In this document: positions 8,146-17,620 of the stretch, in pieces
Position numbering within the stretch: position 1 is the first letter of the stretch
Layout: every line of letters begins with the position of its first letter
Assembly (NCBI RefSeq): GCF_003071345.1
Contig: NZ_QCYK01000001.1
Coordinates: forward strand, 1,426,001-1,490,000
DNA: 64,000 bases
From: Chitinophaga parva
GTDB lineage: Bacteria; Bacteroidota; Bacteroidia; Chitinophagales; Chitinophagaceae
Reading direction: 5' to 3'
Notes under the pieces: generated by a model
The model's input: only the letters and a program-made list of their open reading frames with translations
Database searches by the model: none
Told to the model about the DNA's origin: nothing
Translations under genes and position numbers: made by a program

Positions 8146-8781
8146 ATGCACCTAAAAGCCCTGTATATGAACGGTCCCCAACGCCTGTTACTGGCGCTAC
8201 TGTGTTGCTTATGGCCCCTGCACACCGTGGCCCAGCAGACCTTTTCCCTTCCGCAATACAATGCAGACCGGGTACGTTATACCCAAAACAGCATGGTGGC
8301 ATTGGGCAGCTGGTCTGTGCTGAATATTGGCGTGGGCCTCATTGTGAGCAGCAATACGGACGGGCAAACGAAATACTTCCACCAGATGAATGCCATCTGG
8401 AACACGGCAAACCTGGGCATCGCCATTGCCGGTTACATCCACGCCCGCAAGGCTGCCGACAGCAGCAATAACTGGCAGCAAAGCATTGATGCACAGAACC
8501 GCATTGAAAAGATCTATCTCATCAACGGCGCATTGGATCTTACTTACATTGCCACGGGGCTTTACCTCCGCAGCCGGGGCGATAATACGCTGGATGCCGG
8601 GAAAGCAGACCGCCTGCATGGGTATGGCAATTCCATCATTTTCCAGGGCGGATTTTTGTTGTTGTTTGATGTGGTGAATTACGCGATCCATTATAAGCAC
8701 GGGCACCAGTTATTCAGCCGCTTTAACCGGATGGACATTGGAGCGGGGCCGGGCGGCGTGAGTATGCGGTATACGTTTTGA
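8146..8781 (+). CDS. Small membrane protein with signal peptide, possibly DUF6992-like
   Basis: The 211-residue protein has a hydrophobic leader ending at HTVAQQ (about residue 29) and then at least three hydrophobic helices (about 45-65, 80-100, 122-140, 165-185). The segment NSMVALGSWSVLNIGVGL recalls the Bacteroidota family DUF6992, but I cannot confirm it here. The C terminus (VSMRYTF) ends in an aromatic residue like an outer-membrane beta strand, yet the rest looks helical, so an inner-membrane place is more likely. It starts 11 bases after eboF and may be read with it. A second in-frame ATG at 8167 gives a more compact signal peptide. The function is unknown. Confidence 0.7.
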   Translation: MHLKALYMNGPQRLLLALLCCLWPLHTVAQQTFSLPQYNADRVRYTQNSMVALGSWSVLNIGVGLIVSSNTDGQTKYFHQMNAIWNTANLGIAIAGYIHARKAADSSNNWQQSIDAQNRIEKIYLINGALDLTYIATGLYLRSRGDNTLDAGKADRLHGYGNSIIFQGGFLLLFDVVNYAIHYKHGHQLFSRFNRMDIGAGPGGVSMRYTF

Positions 8782-8825
8782 AATCCGCTCCCGTCTTTGT
8801 ATTTTCCGGTACAATAAATTCCACC

Positions 8826-10148
8826 ATGCAAAGACGAACCTTCCTGAAAAACGGAACCCTGGCCGGCCTGGGCCTTACCCTGCTTAATTTCCCGCTGCTG
8901 GGCAAAGCAGCACCTTCCAACAAAATAATCCTCGCCGTAATGGGCGTAAACTCCCGCGGCAACTGGCTGGCCCAGGTAGTGGCAAAACTGCCCGGCGCCG
9001 AGATCGCCTACATTTGTGATGTAGAGGATGGCGCCATTAAAAAGGGCCTGGACGCAGTAGCCAAAGTGCAGGAGCGCAAACCGGAAGTGATCCGCGACAT
9101 CCGCAAACTGCTGGAGCGCAAGGACTTTGATGCCCTCATCATTGCCGCACCAGACCACTGGCATGCACCCGCCGCCATCATGGCCTGCGCTGCCGGCAAA
9201 CATGTGTACGTGGAAAAGCCCTGCAGCCATAATCCACAGGAAGGAGAGTGGCTCATAGCCGCCGCCAAAAAGTATGGCCGCCTGGTGCAAATGGGCAGCC
9301 AGCGCCGCTCCTGGCCTAATATGCAACAAGCCGTAAAAGAGATCCGGGAAGATAAAGTGATCGGTAACGTGTATTATGCGCGTGGCTGGTATGTCAATAA
9401 CCGTGCACCCATTGGTACAGGCAAGGTGATCCCCGTGCCTTCCACGCTGAACTGGGACTTGTGGCAGGGGCCAGCGCCCCGCAAGGAATACCTGGATAAT
9501 ATTGTGCATTACAACTGGCACTGGCGCTGGCATTGGGGCACCGGGGAGGCCTGCAACAACGGCACCCATGAAATAGATTGCATGCGCTGGTTCCTGGGCG
9601 TGGAGCACCCGGAAAAAGTAAGCAGCGGCGGTGGCCGTTTTGCCTTTCCCAAAGATGATTGGGAAACCCCCGATACACAATCCATCACCTTTGAATTTGC
9701 ACAAGGCAAGGCCATTACCTGGGAAGGCCGCAGCTGCAATAACTACGAGCTGGAAGGCGCAGGCCGCGGCTTCGCCATCTTTGGGGAGCACGGCAGCTTG
9801 TACAACAGCGGTGGCGATAGCTATAAGATCCTGGATGCAAAAGGAAAGCTGGTCAAGGAAGTGAAAGAAACCCACCACGATGTGACCAACGTAGTAAGCC
9901 CCGCCGGTGAGTTCCTCGATGCAGTACATCTCAATAATTTCCTGGAAAGCATAAGGGGCACAGCGTCCCTCCATGCGGAGATCAATACCGGCTTCCGCAG
10001 CGTACTGCTTTGCCAGCTGGGCAACATTGCGCAGCGCACCGGCCATACCCTGCACTGCAATCCTGAAAACGGCCATATCCTCAACGATAAAGACGCCATG
10101 GCACGCTGGGGCCGCAGCTACGAAGATGGCTGGAAACCGGTAGTATAG
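8826..10148 (+). CDS. Gfo/Idh/MocA family oxidoreductase with Tat signal
   Basis: The 440-residue protein begins MQRRTFLKNG followed by a hydrophobic stretch and GKAAPSN, a twin-arginine signal typical of exported Gfo/Idh/MocA enzymes in Bacteroidota. The Rossmann domain follows (IILAVMGVNSRGNW, about 36-50), with EKPCSHNPQEGEW (about 128-140) supplying the EKP catalytic lysine of the family. The C-terminal domain contains GTHEIDCMRWFLG (about 247-259). Such enzymes oxidise or reduce sugars and inositols with a tightly bound NAD(P). Exported members are linked to 3-keto sugar metabolism and often occur with DUF1080 proteins; one such protein is encoded at 14272-15003. ATG 8826 was chosen because the Tat signal starts there. 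A TTG at 8778 overlaps the previous gene's stop and adds an unrelated lead. Confidence 0.88.
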   Translation: MQRRTFLKNGTLAGLGLTLLNFPLLGKAAPSNKIILAVMGVNSRGNWLAQVVAKLPGAEIAYICDVEDGAIKKGLDAVAKVQERKPEVIRDIRKLLERKDFDALIIAAPDHWHAPAAIMACAAGKHVYVEKPCSHNPQEGEWLIAAAKKYGRLVQMGSQRRSWPNMQQAVKEIREDKVIGNVYYARGWYVNNRAPIGTGKVIPVPSTLNWDLWQGPAPRKEYLDNIVHYNWHWRWHWGTGEACNNGTHEIDCMRWFLGVEHPEKVSSGGGRFAFPKDDWETPDTQSITFEFAQGKAITWEGRSCNNYELEGAGRGFAIFGEHGSLYNSGGDSYKILDAKGKLVKEVKETHHDVTNVVSPAGEFLDAVHLNNFLESIRGTASLHAEINTGFRSVLLCQLGNIAQRTGHTLHCNPENGHILNDKDAMARWGRSYEDGWKPVV

Positions 10149-10223
10149 CGTTTTTATAGGCTAAATGAAGAAGGGCGGCCGCGCTAAATTTTATCTGGCA
10201 TATTAATTTGATTATCAATGTAA

Positions 10224-10262
10224 ACGGGTGCCTTTTTAGGATAAAGATGCACCCGTTTTTTC
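10224..10262 (+). terminator. Rho-independent terminator after the oxidoreductase
   Basis: ACGGGTGC at 10224-10231 pairs perfectly with GCACCCGT at 10249-10256 across a 17-base loop and is followed by TTTTTTC. It ends the transcript that includes the Gfo/Idh/MocA gene and perhaps the ebo genes. Confidence 0.75.
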
Positions 10263-10320
10263 ATAACTACAAGTTATTGGGCATTACATATAGTTATTCC
10301 ATCACGCTTCCGTTTCACTG

Positions 10321-10328
10321 TACCTTTG
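10321..10328 (+). promoter_or_regulatory. Promoter -7 element for the TauE/SafE gene
   Basis: TACCTTTG matches TAnnTTTG exactly. No TTG is found at the normal -33 distance. If used, the mRNA starts near 10335 and carries a leader of about 130 bases before ATG 10464. Confidence 0.5.
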
Positions 10329-10463
10329 CCACAGTGGCTACAGCAATGCAGCCGCTTTGAAACCAACCTGTTTAGAGAGAAGTATGACACGCAAAAGGCG
10401 ATCGCTTTTTGTACACCCGTTTGCTTCCAACCTGTAATTCCCGGCACGAGGGGGCCGCCGACC

Positions 10464-11270
10464 ATGATGGATTTAGTACAACAAAACAACTACCTGGTCG
10501 TAATTGCGATCGGGGTGGTAGTAGGTTATTTGTCAGGCTTATTAGGAAAAGGCGGTAGCGCCATCAGTACACCAGCCCTACAGATATTTGCAGGAATAAA
10601 TCCATTTTATGCGTTGGCGTCTCCGCTCCCTGCTGCTATCACCAGCACTATTTCCGCGTCCACAGTGTACCGGAAAGAACATTTGTTCGACAAGAGAGTG
10701 ATCCTGCTTTGTGCGGTAGTAGGCATACCGGCTACGGTAATGGGAGCGCAGGTCTCGGATTACCTGAAAGGCAAAACGCTCATGGTGCTCACCGCGTTGT
10801 TCATCATCGGTCTGGGGGTATCATTGGCCGTTACTTTTCTCCGGAAACATGATAAAGAAAATTACAACACCACCAGTAATACCGCCGGCCAGCAGGCTTC
10901 CGCAGTAAACATCTACATTATTGTTGCTGCCTTTGCAATCGGGCTCTTATCCGGCCTGCTAGCTAATGCGGGAGGCGTGCTTTTCAGCACCTTCTTCATC
11001 AAAAAACTACATATGCCTATCAAGCGGGCGTTAGCTTGCTCTGTAGTACTCTCCGCTTTACTTTCCATACCCGGCACTATCTGGCACTGGCACCTGGGCC
11101 ATATCGACTGGTCTATTGCACTTGTGCTGGCGGTAACGGCATTGCCGTTTTCCTGGCTGGGGGCACGGACTTCCGTGCGGATGAACACTGCCAGGCTGGA
11201 AAGGCTGTTTGCGTTTACGTTGATCGGGTTTGGGGTGTTTGATATCGTATACACGCTTGCGGTAAAATAG
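10464..11270 (+). CDS. TauE/SafE family permease
   Basis: The 268-residue protein has about eight membrane helices in two similar halves. Each half starts with the family signature: GYLSGLLGKGGSAISTPAL near residue 20 and GLLSGLLANAGGVLFSTFF near residue 158. TauE/SafE proteins move sulfite, sulfonates or other small organosulfur or organic anions out of the cell; the substrate here cannot be told. I start at ATG 10464 (MMDLVQQ). The longer frame from 10326 begins within a promoter element and would add 46 soluble residues not seen in the family. It is a single gene with its own promoter; a second, longer family member lies at 39045-40133. Confidence 0.85.
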   Translation: MMDLVQQNNYLVVIAIGVVVGYLSGLLGKGGSAISTPALQIFAGINPFYALASPLPAAITSTISASTVYRKEHLFDKRVILLCAVVGIPATVMGAQVSDYLKGKTLMVLTALFIIGLGVSLAVTFLRKHDKENYNTTSNTAGQQASAVNIYIIVAAFAIGLLSGLLANAGGVLFSTFFIKKLHMPIKRALACSVVLSALLSIPGTIWHWHLGHIDWSIALVLAVTALPFSWLGARTSVRMNTARLERLFAFTLIGFGVFDIVYTLAVK

Positions 11271-11447
11271 AACACTGTAGCGGAATGATCTTAACAGCGC
11301 GGTGTTTGCGCTGATTACCCTCCACAGGCTGCCGGCGCGGGCATTCGCCCATGCGCTTTCATTATCTCCAGTAAATCGTTTTATTAAAAAGGTTAACCAG
11401 TAGCAGTATCAACCAAGATAGGGAAATAAGCAGTAGCGCAGTATCAC

Positions 11448-11822
11448 TTACCGCGTAGGAAAATAAATGGCAGGCGCGCTGCGCGGCACGGGGATCACAT
11501 TTACCTGGGGCTCGCCGGCTTTGCGTTCCATATCATAAGCGGCATGGATCTGCATGGCCAGGTCGCTGAAAGGGAATACATCACTGCGTTCCAGCTGCAC
11601 CCAGTGGTAACGCGCCAGTTGGGGCGCAGGTACAATGGCCGGGCGGCTGATCAGGAAATGGAACACCTCGGGTGTACATTTGAAGGCCACCTGCTGCGGT
11701 GCATCCTGGTAAAGAATGCAAAACAACCTGTCGTACACGGAGAAATAAAGCCCTCCGTTCCTCTTTTCTTTTACAGCAACTGCCGGCAGGGAAAGGCAGT
11801 ATTCTTTGATGAGTTCAAACAT
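11448..11822 (-). CDS. MmcQ/YjbR family protein
   Basis: The 124-residue protein has the compact YjbR alpha/beta fold: an N-terminal helix MFELIKEYCLSLPAV, the central strands GLYFSVYDRLFCILY and VAFKCTPEVFHFL, and the conserved LARYHWVQLE (about 79-88) near the end. The family is called DNA-binding by homology to phage MotA-like folds, but no clear cellular role is established. It is a monocistronic minus-strand gene. TACCTTTA on the minus strand (11856-11849), one mismatch from the -7 consensus, lies 26 bases upstream of the ATG. Confidence 0.85.
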   Translation of the reverse strand: MFELIKEYCLSLPAVAVKEKRNGGLYFSVYDRLFCILYQDAPQQVAFKCTPEVFHFLISRPAIVPAPQLARYHWVQLERSDVFPFSDLAMQIHAAYDMERKAGEPQVNVIPVPRSAPAIYFPTR

Positions 11823-12248
11823 GCTGCGGGTTTTTAGAAGGTGTTACGTAAAGGTACAGAATAAACCGCATCGCCTGCGCAAGCGCGGCGGTAATATTAA
11901 TACGCCTGCGTGATGGGGACTAAATACCCGCTGGGTCCATGAAACCAGCCATAGTAAAGGGTTTGTGATAAGCGTATTGGCTACATTTAAGCATTGGCGG
12001 GCATTTTAACGATAAAATCTGCAAAAATTTAACATAGGTATCACTTTTCAACGATCAGCACGCAAAAAACGGCTCCCCGCAAAGAAAAACGCTGCATTCC
12101 AGGGAACACCCGCGGAAAATGCAGCGTTTATACTTAAAAAAGTGGATTTTTTTACGGGGAATACGAAACAGGCGCTCCCGTTGAAAAGGCGGCCCTTTTA
12201 TGGGAGAATGCCTGCCTCATAGCCGGGGCCTGCCGCACCTGCTGCAGA
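11823..12248. other. Intergenic region between two minus-strand genes
   Basis: These 426 bases hold the likely promoter of the YjbR-like gene at the left end and a strong minus-strand terminator at 12081-12129. Between them (about 11870-12080) I see no convincing reading frame, repeat or RNA fold. Confidence 0.6.
12081..12129 (-). terminator. Terminator of the DUF885 gene
   Basis: A perfect 12-bp inverted repeat, AAACGCTGCATT at 12087-12098 and AATGCAGCGTTT at 12118-12129, is followed on the minus strand by TTTTCTTT. It lies about 120 bases after the DUF885 stop codon. Confidence 0.8.
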
Positions 12249-14036
12249 CTAGCGCGAGGCCGCCCAGCGGTCCATTTTTTCTTCCAGGATGGAAAGCGGC
12301 AGCGCACCATCTTTCAGCAGTTCATCATGGAAATCGCGCAGGCTGAACTTACTGCCCAGTTGTTTTTTATACTTATCCCGCAGCTCTTCAATTTTCAGCT
12401 CGCCCACCTTGTAAGCCAGCGCCTGGCCGGGAATGGCCATGTAACGTTCCACTTCGGACACGATCTCATGTTCCGGGGTGGAAAGGTTGTCTTCCATAAA
12501 CTGGATGGCCTGTTCGCGGGTCCAGCCTTTGGAGTGCATGCCGGCATCTACCACCAGCCGCACGGCGCGCAGCATTTCATCAGACAGGCGGCCAAAATAC
12601 TGGTAGGGGTTGGTGTACAGGCCCAGTTGTTTGCCCAGGCTTTCGCAGTACAGGGCATAGCCTTCCTGGTAAGCGCTGTTGCCGTTAAAGCGGCGGTATT
12701 TGGGTAGCAACGTGTCTTCCTGTTGCAGGGAGATCTGGAAGTGATGGCCGGGAATGGCTTCGTGCAGGAACAGGGATTCCATGCCCACGTAGCTGAATTT
12801 TTTTGCATCCAGGATGGGCACATAGAAAATGCCGGGACGCTTGCCATCCGGGCTGCCGGGATTGTATTCCGCACTGGCAGATGCGGCGCGGAAAGCCTCC
12901 GTTTGCCGGATCTCGAAGGGCGTCTTGGGCTGGTGCCCGTACAGCTCATCCACCTTGGGTTTAATGCGCTGGTAAATGGCCTGGAAGGAATCGATCACGG
13001 ACTTATCGTCCTTGAAAATATTGAACTGCTTGTCCGTGCGCATGAAAGTAAAGAAGGCCTTCAGGTCACCTTTAAAGCCTACACTGTCTTTCACGGCTTC
13101 CATTTCCTTGCGGATGCGGGCCACTTCGCTTTGTCCCAGGTTGAAGATCTCTTCCGGGGTCTTATCGGTAGTGGTGTAGTTCTGGATCTGGTAAGCGTAA
13201 TAACCGGCGCCATCAGGCAGGGCGCCCACACCGCTGCTGGTGCGTGCTTTGGGCAGGTACTCCTCCTGCAGGAACCTGGCCAGCTTTGCATAAGAAGGCA
13301 GGATGTAAGCACGGATGCTGCTGTCATACGCCTTGCGCAGGGCGGCCTGGCTTACCGGGGCAATGCTGTCCGGCATTTTTTTCAGCGGGGCAAAGAAAAC
13401 GTTCTTCGCGGTATCGGGGGAGGAAAGGTCTTTGAGCTGGGGAATGATCTTTACCACCAATGCTTTGGGCAGCACATAGTTTTGCGCCATGCCCCGCCGC
13501 ATGTTGGCAATGGCGGTATCAGACCACTCGGCAAAGTGGCGCATGCGGCTCATGAAGTTCTCATAATCCCGCTGGTTGGCAAAAGGCTGTGCGCTCTGGC
13601 CGGAGCCCAGCTGGGCCAGCATGAGCGTAATGCAGCTGAACTGGTTAACGGGCGTCAGCTCATCATGGAAGGTGAGCCCTTTGCGGAAGAGCGTTACTTC
13701 CCGCAGCAGCATATCCCGGCTAATGCGGTCATTGGGTGTAAGGGCCGATGTATCCAGGGCTTTGAGCTTTACCTGGTAGCCGGCACAAAGGCTGTCCAGT
13801 TCATTGCGCCAGGCCTGGCCTATGTCTACCGGCAGCTGGTCGTTGTAGCGGTTATCGCCCAGGAAGGTGGCTACTACCGGCACCATGCGCATTTCATCTT
13901 CGTAATAATCGTCCAGGATCTTGTTCAGTGAATCGGCCGTGGCCTGTGTGTTCACCGCCTCGTGTCTGGCCGGGCCATTGCAGGCAAATAAAGCAATGGT
14001 GCCGAAAAGCGAGAAGCATAAATTTCGTACGTGCAT
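12249..14036 (-). CDS. DUF885 family lipoprotein, putative metallopeptidase
   Basis: The 595-residue protein starts with a lipoprotein signal: MHVRNLCFSLFGTIALFAC with Cys19 as the lipidation site, so it is anchored in the periplasm or outer membrane. The DUF885 body follows from about residue 40. The key motif HEAIPGHH (425-432) resembles the zinc site of gluzincin peptidases, and a second conserved region ends in YMAIPGQALAYKVG (about 545-558). The family is widespread in Bacteroidota and is thought to be peptidase-like, but a substrate is not established. A longer reading frame extends 40 codons upstream, yet the lipobox fixes the start at 14036. A terminator lies downstream. The neighbour DUF1080 gene is in the same direction but separated by 235 bases and a hairpin. 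Confidence 0.87.
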   Translation of the reverse strand: MHVRNLCFSLFGTIALFACNGPARHEAVNTQATADSLNKILDDYYEDEMRMVPVVATFLGDNRYNDQLPVDIGQAWRNELDSLCAGYQVKLKALDTSALTPNDRISRDMLLREVTLFRKGLTFHDELTPVNQFSCITLMLAQLGSGQSAQPFANQRDYENFMSRMRHFAEWSDTAIANMRRGMAQNYVLPKALVVKIIPQLKDLSSPDTAKNVFFAPLKKMPDSIAPVSQAALRKAYDSSIRAYILPSYAKLARFLQEEYLPKARTSSGVGALPDGAGYYAYQIQNYTTTDKTPEEIFNLGQSEVARIRKEMEAVKDSVGFKGDLKAFFTFMRTDKQFNIFKDDKSVIDSFQAIYQRIKPKVDELYGHQPKTPFEIRQTEAFRAASASAEYNPGSPDGKRPGIFYVPILDAKKFSYVGMESLFLHEAIPGHHFQISLQQEDTLLPKYRRFNGNSAYQEGYALYCESLGKQLGLYTNPYQYFGRLSDEMLRAVRLVVDAGMHSKGWTREQAIQFMEDNLSTPEHEIVSEVERYMAIPGQALAYKVGELKIEELRDKYKKQLGSKFSLRDFHDELLKDGALPLSILEEKMDRWAASR

Positions 14037-14148
14037 AAACGTTAGATGTGGGGGTGGAGAATGTAATTGCAGGTTCGCGGTTGACCTGCACAATTTAACG
14101 TTTATCCGGCATTGTACGGGCAGGAACGGGGAATCACTAAAATGAAAC

Positions 14149-14178
14149 AGCGGCACCGGGGGGGCGCCGCTATTTTTT
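14149..14178. terminator. Hairpin between DUF1080 and DUF885 genes
   Basis: A 9-bp stem with one G-U-type pair (14149-14157 with 14163-14171) has a G/C loop. On the plus strand it is followed by ATTTTTTTA and on the minus strand by GTTTCATTTT. The only gene reading toward it is the DUF1080 gene on the minus strand. Confidence 0.5.
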
Positions 14179-14271
14179 TATCTTATCCAGTGAGGGCAAA
14201 CAGGCACTGATACAGGCCTGGCACGAAATATACCCTGGCTATAGCTGTTTTACGGGGAGCCCTGTCTGCTG

Positions 14272-15003
14272 CTACAGCGTTTTAATGCGGATGTCACGGA
14301 AAGACACCTTGTTGCCATGATCCTGCAGGAGGATGTGGCCGGCCTTGGCTTCACCAAAGTCTTTCCAGTTCTTGTACTTGCTGATGGCCACGAGCTGGCG
14401 GTAGGCTTCGGAGCCGCGCTCGTATTCCACCATTTTGTAGCCGTTCAGCCAGTGCTCAACGTGGTTGTCCGGGCGCACAATGATGCGGCCTTCGTTCCAT
14501 TCGCCGATGGGCTTCATGGCCGCGGGAATGTTTTTACGGGGAATGAGGTCGTACAGGGAGCTCAGGGTGCGGTCGCCATCACGGCCCAGCTTGGCATCCG
14601 GGTGGCGTTCGTCGTCCAGCACCTGGTATTCCAGGCCTATGGCAGATTTGCCACCGGTAGCTTCAGCTTCGGTCACAAAATACTTGACACCACTATTGGC
14701 CCCGGGAGTAAGGCGGAACTGGAAGCGAAGCTCAAAGGCGCTGTAGGTATCTACGGTTACAATGTCGCCCCCGCCACCTTCTTCGCCGCCATTGCTGGGC
14801 AACACGGTGAGGATGCCGTCTTTCATTTCCCAGCCGTGGGTGGGAAAGTCTTGCCGGAAGGCGCCCCGCCAGCCATTGCTGGTCTTGCCGTCCCACAGCA
14901 GTTTAAAGCCTTCTTTTTTTTCCTGTGCGGTCAGTTTGTTTTGCGCAAATGCAGCGGATACGCCTGCCAGGAGCAGGGCCGCCAGGAGGAGATGTTTCTT
15001 CAT
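14272..15003 (-). CDS. DUF1080 protein (3-keto-disaccharide hydrolase-like), secreted
   Basis: The 243-residue protein has a signal peptide (MKKHLLLAALLLAGVSAAFAQ) and one DUF1080 jelly-roll domain. Typical features are GFKLLWDGKTSNGWRG near residue 31, GGDIVTVDTYSAFELRFQF (about 78-96), GANSGVKYF (about 102-110) and a closing IRIKTL strand. Some DUF1080 proteins are now known to hydrolyse 3-keto-O-glycosides, working after a Gfo/Idh/MocA oxidoreductase makes the keto sugar; an exported oxidoreductase is encoded at 8826. Whether the two act together is inference. I start at M5 of the longest frame because the charged MKKH leader is the normal signal start. Confidence 0.87.
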   Translation of the reverse strand: MKKHLLLAALLLAGVSAAFAQNKLTAQEKKEGFKLLWDGKTSNGWRGAFRQDFPTHGWEMKDGILTVLPSNGGEEGGGGDIVTVDTYSAFELRFQFRLTPGANSGVKYFVTEAEATGGKSAIGLEYQVLDDERHPDAKLGRDGDRTLSSLYDLIPRKNIPAAMKPIGEWNEGRIIVRPDNHVEHWLNGYKMVEYERGSEAYRQLVAISKYKNWKDFGEAKAGHILLQDHGNKVSFRDIRIKTL

Positions 15004-15146
15004 AAATCGTGGCATGTTTGGGTAAAAAGCATGGTTAATACGCTAAAAATAAGCAGCAGATCGGGATTTTTTTGATGTTTTTGCCGGCTAAGGGGCATAA
15101 ATCAGAATAAATCGGGGTGAAAACAAAAATAATTGCCGTTTTTTAG

Positions 15147-15154
15147 TACTTTTG
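15147..15154 (+). promoter_or_regulatory. Promoter -7 element for atpG
   Basis: TACTTTTG matches TAnnTTTG exactly, 26 bases before the atpG ATG. No TTG lies at the usual -33 distance. The same octamer precedes the 59-residue gene at 32389. Confidence 0.6.
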
Positions 15155-15180
15155 CGGCCTAAATAAAAGGGCCTTATATT

Positions 15181-16083
<903 letters not shown>

Positions 16084-16134
16084 GGAGTGCCAGTTATGCA
16101 CAAGTAATCAACAGCAAAATATTTCGATTTCTTT

Positions 16135-16174
16135 TAAAAAGTCAAAGGCCTTATTTTCGGCCTTTGACTTTTTT
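16135..16174 (+). terminator. Terminator of atpG
   Basis: GTCAAAGGCC at 16141-16150 pairs perfectly with GGCCTTTGAC at 16159-16168. An A-run before and six T after extend the stem and give the slippery tail. Confidence 0.9.
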
Positions 16175-16275
16175 AATGGTATGATGTAATGCAGGACGCA
16201 CAAAGTATCGGTAGGTTACGATCCCGTCACACCGGTCGCTGTACGTTGTACATTGCACGCTGTACAATTTTCACT

Positions 16276-17409
16276 ATGGAAATTTCCAAAATCATTCCCC
16301 ACATTGAGGCGCTGATCTTTGCGGCAGACCGGCCTTTGCAGGCGTCCGATATCCTGGAACTGCTGAACAATGCCATTGCTTTCCTGGAAGACCGCGCCAC
16401 GCCCGAGGCGGTGGATGCCGCCATTGAAGCCATCGTGGAGAAATACAGTGCTGAGTTTTACGCATTTGAAGTGCGGCAAAGCGGGGGAGGGTACCAGTTC
16501 CTGACCAAGAAAGATTATTACCAGACCGTGGCCCAGCTGAATGGGGACAAGTTCCTGAAACGCTTGTCCACCGCTGCGTTGGAAACACTGGCCATCATCG
16601 CTTACCGCCAGCCGGTATCCAAAGGCGAGATTGAATATATCCGTGGGGTGAGCTCCGACTATTCCCTGCAAAAACTACTGGAGAAAGAACTTATTTCCAT
16701 AGCCGGCCGCAGTGAAGACCTGCCCGGCAAACCGCTGCTCTACACCACTTCCAAAGCCTTTATGGACTATTTCGGGATCAACTCGCCCAAAGACCTACCC
16801 AAGCTGCGCGAGGTCTTTGACGAAGAGATCCTGCAACCTACCCTGGTAAACAATGAAGAAGAACGCGCTGCGCTGGAAGAAGCCGCAGCGGGCTTCCTGG
16901 CTGTATCAGAAAACGGGGAGCTGACCGAAGAGATCCCGGAGATCCCCGAAGCCTACCTGCATGAACACCAGGCCAAACTGGAAATAGATACCAGCCTGCT
17001 GGAAGGACAAAACATTGAAGGCCTCAGCGAGCAGGTGGCAACAGAAGAAGAAACGCCATCCGCCAATGAAGACGTGATCGAAGATATAAGTGCAGAAGAG
17101 CCGGAAGCAGAGGAACCGGTAGAAGAAACGCCGGAAATGAGCGAAGAAGCCGAATACGATGCCGATGCCGACATAACTGCCCAGGAAGCCGGTGAAGACG
17201 CCGTAAGGGGTGGCAGTGCTGAAGATGACGACTTTGTTGAAGATGATGAAGACCTTGACGCGGAAGAGGATGAAGACGACGAAGATGATGCAGATGATGA
17301 TGCGGAAGACGATATAAACGAAGATGATTTTGAGGATGATGAAGACGACGAAGAAGAGGATGAGGATGATGAGAACGGGGATGAAGACAACGATAAACAT
17401 GAAGTATAG
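16276..17409 (+). CDS. scpB: Segregation and condensation protein ScpB with acidic tail
   Basis: The 377-residue protein carries the two winged-helix domains of ScpB, which joins ScpA and SMC in chromosome condensation. The start EISKIIPHIEALIFAADRPL and the core LSTAALETLAIIAYRQPVSKGEIEYIRGV are diagnostic. From about residue 260 the protein changes into a tail of mostly Asp and Glu that is almost uninterrupted from about residue 316 to 373, ending DNDKHEV. Ordinary ScpB is about 180-220 residues, so the tail nearly doubles it. ATG 16276 is the start of homology; the ORF runs 29 codons further up without family features. Three copies of G(C/T)TGTAC lie at 16238-16265 just before the ATG. ScpA is not in the window. 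Confidence 0.93.
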   Translation: MEISKIIPHIEALIFAADRPLQASDILELLNNAIAFLEDRATPEAVDAAIEAIVEKYSAEFYAFEVRQSGGGYQFLTKKDYYQTVAQLNGDKFLKRLSTAALETLAIIAYRQPVSKGEIEYIRGVSSDYSLQKLLEKELISIAGRSEDLPGKPLLYTTSKAFMDYFGINSPKDLPKLREVFDEEILQPTLVNNEEERAALEEAAAGFLAVSENGELTEEIPEIPEAYLHEHQAKLEIDTSLLEGQNIEGLSEQVATEEETPSANEDVIEDISAEEPEAEEPVEETPEMSEEAEYDADADITAQEAGEDAVRGGSAEDDDFVEDDEDLDAEEDEDDEDDADDDAEDDINEDDFEDDEDDEEEDEDDENGDEDNDKHEV

Positions 17410-17455
17410 CAGTTGATGGCAAGCAGGCCATCCTCCAAAGATTTAAGCGTAAAAG

Positions 17456-17481
17456 CCGGGGCCAGATGCCCCGGTTTTTTT
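17456..17481 (+). terminator. Terminator of scpB
   Basis: CCGGGGC at 17456-17462 pairs with GCCCCGG at 17468-17474 around a 5-base loop, with A's before and seven T's after. Confidence 0.85.
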
Positions 17482-17620
17482 ATGGGCACTGTACTAAAAC
17501 CGGAACGTCCTGTAACGAAAACGGACATGTTTGGATAAATGTCTTTGTATCCAATTCATTTTCAGAGGCATTGTAATTGGCACCCTATTGGAATCCGGCT
17601 CTGCATCAAATCCTGCCTCT

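Noticed and set aside
8691..10076. 461-codon minus-strand frame opposite the oxidoreductase
   Set aside because: The true gene on the plus strand has all Gfo/Idh/MocA motifs; the opposite frame has none.
10388..10415. Palindrome around GCGATCGC in the TauE/SafE leader
   Set aside because: Short and imperfect outside the core, with only weak T-run; a terminator or riboswitch cannot be supported.
12723..13931. 402-codon plus-strand frame opposite the DUF885 gene
   Set aside because: Antisense shadow of a clear lipoprotein gene in G+C-rich DNA; no family motifs.
16953..17528. Ser-rich minus-strand frames opposite scpB
   Set aside because: They are mirror readings of the GAA/GAT/GAC codons of the acidic tail; long Ser, Leu-His or Ile-Phe runs come from that repeat.
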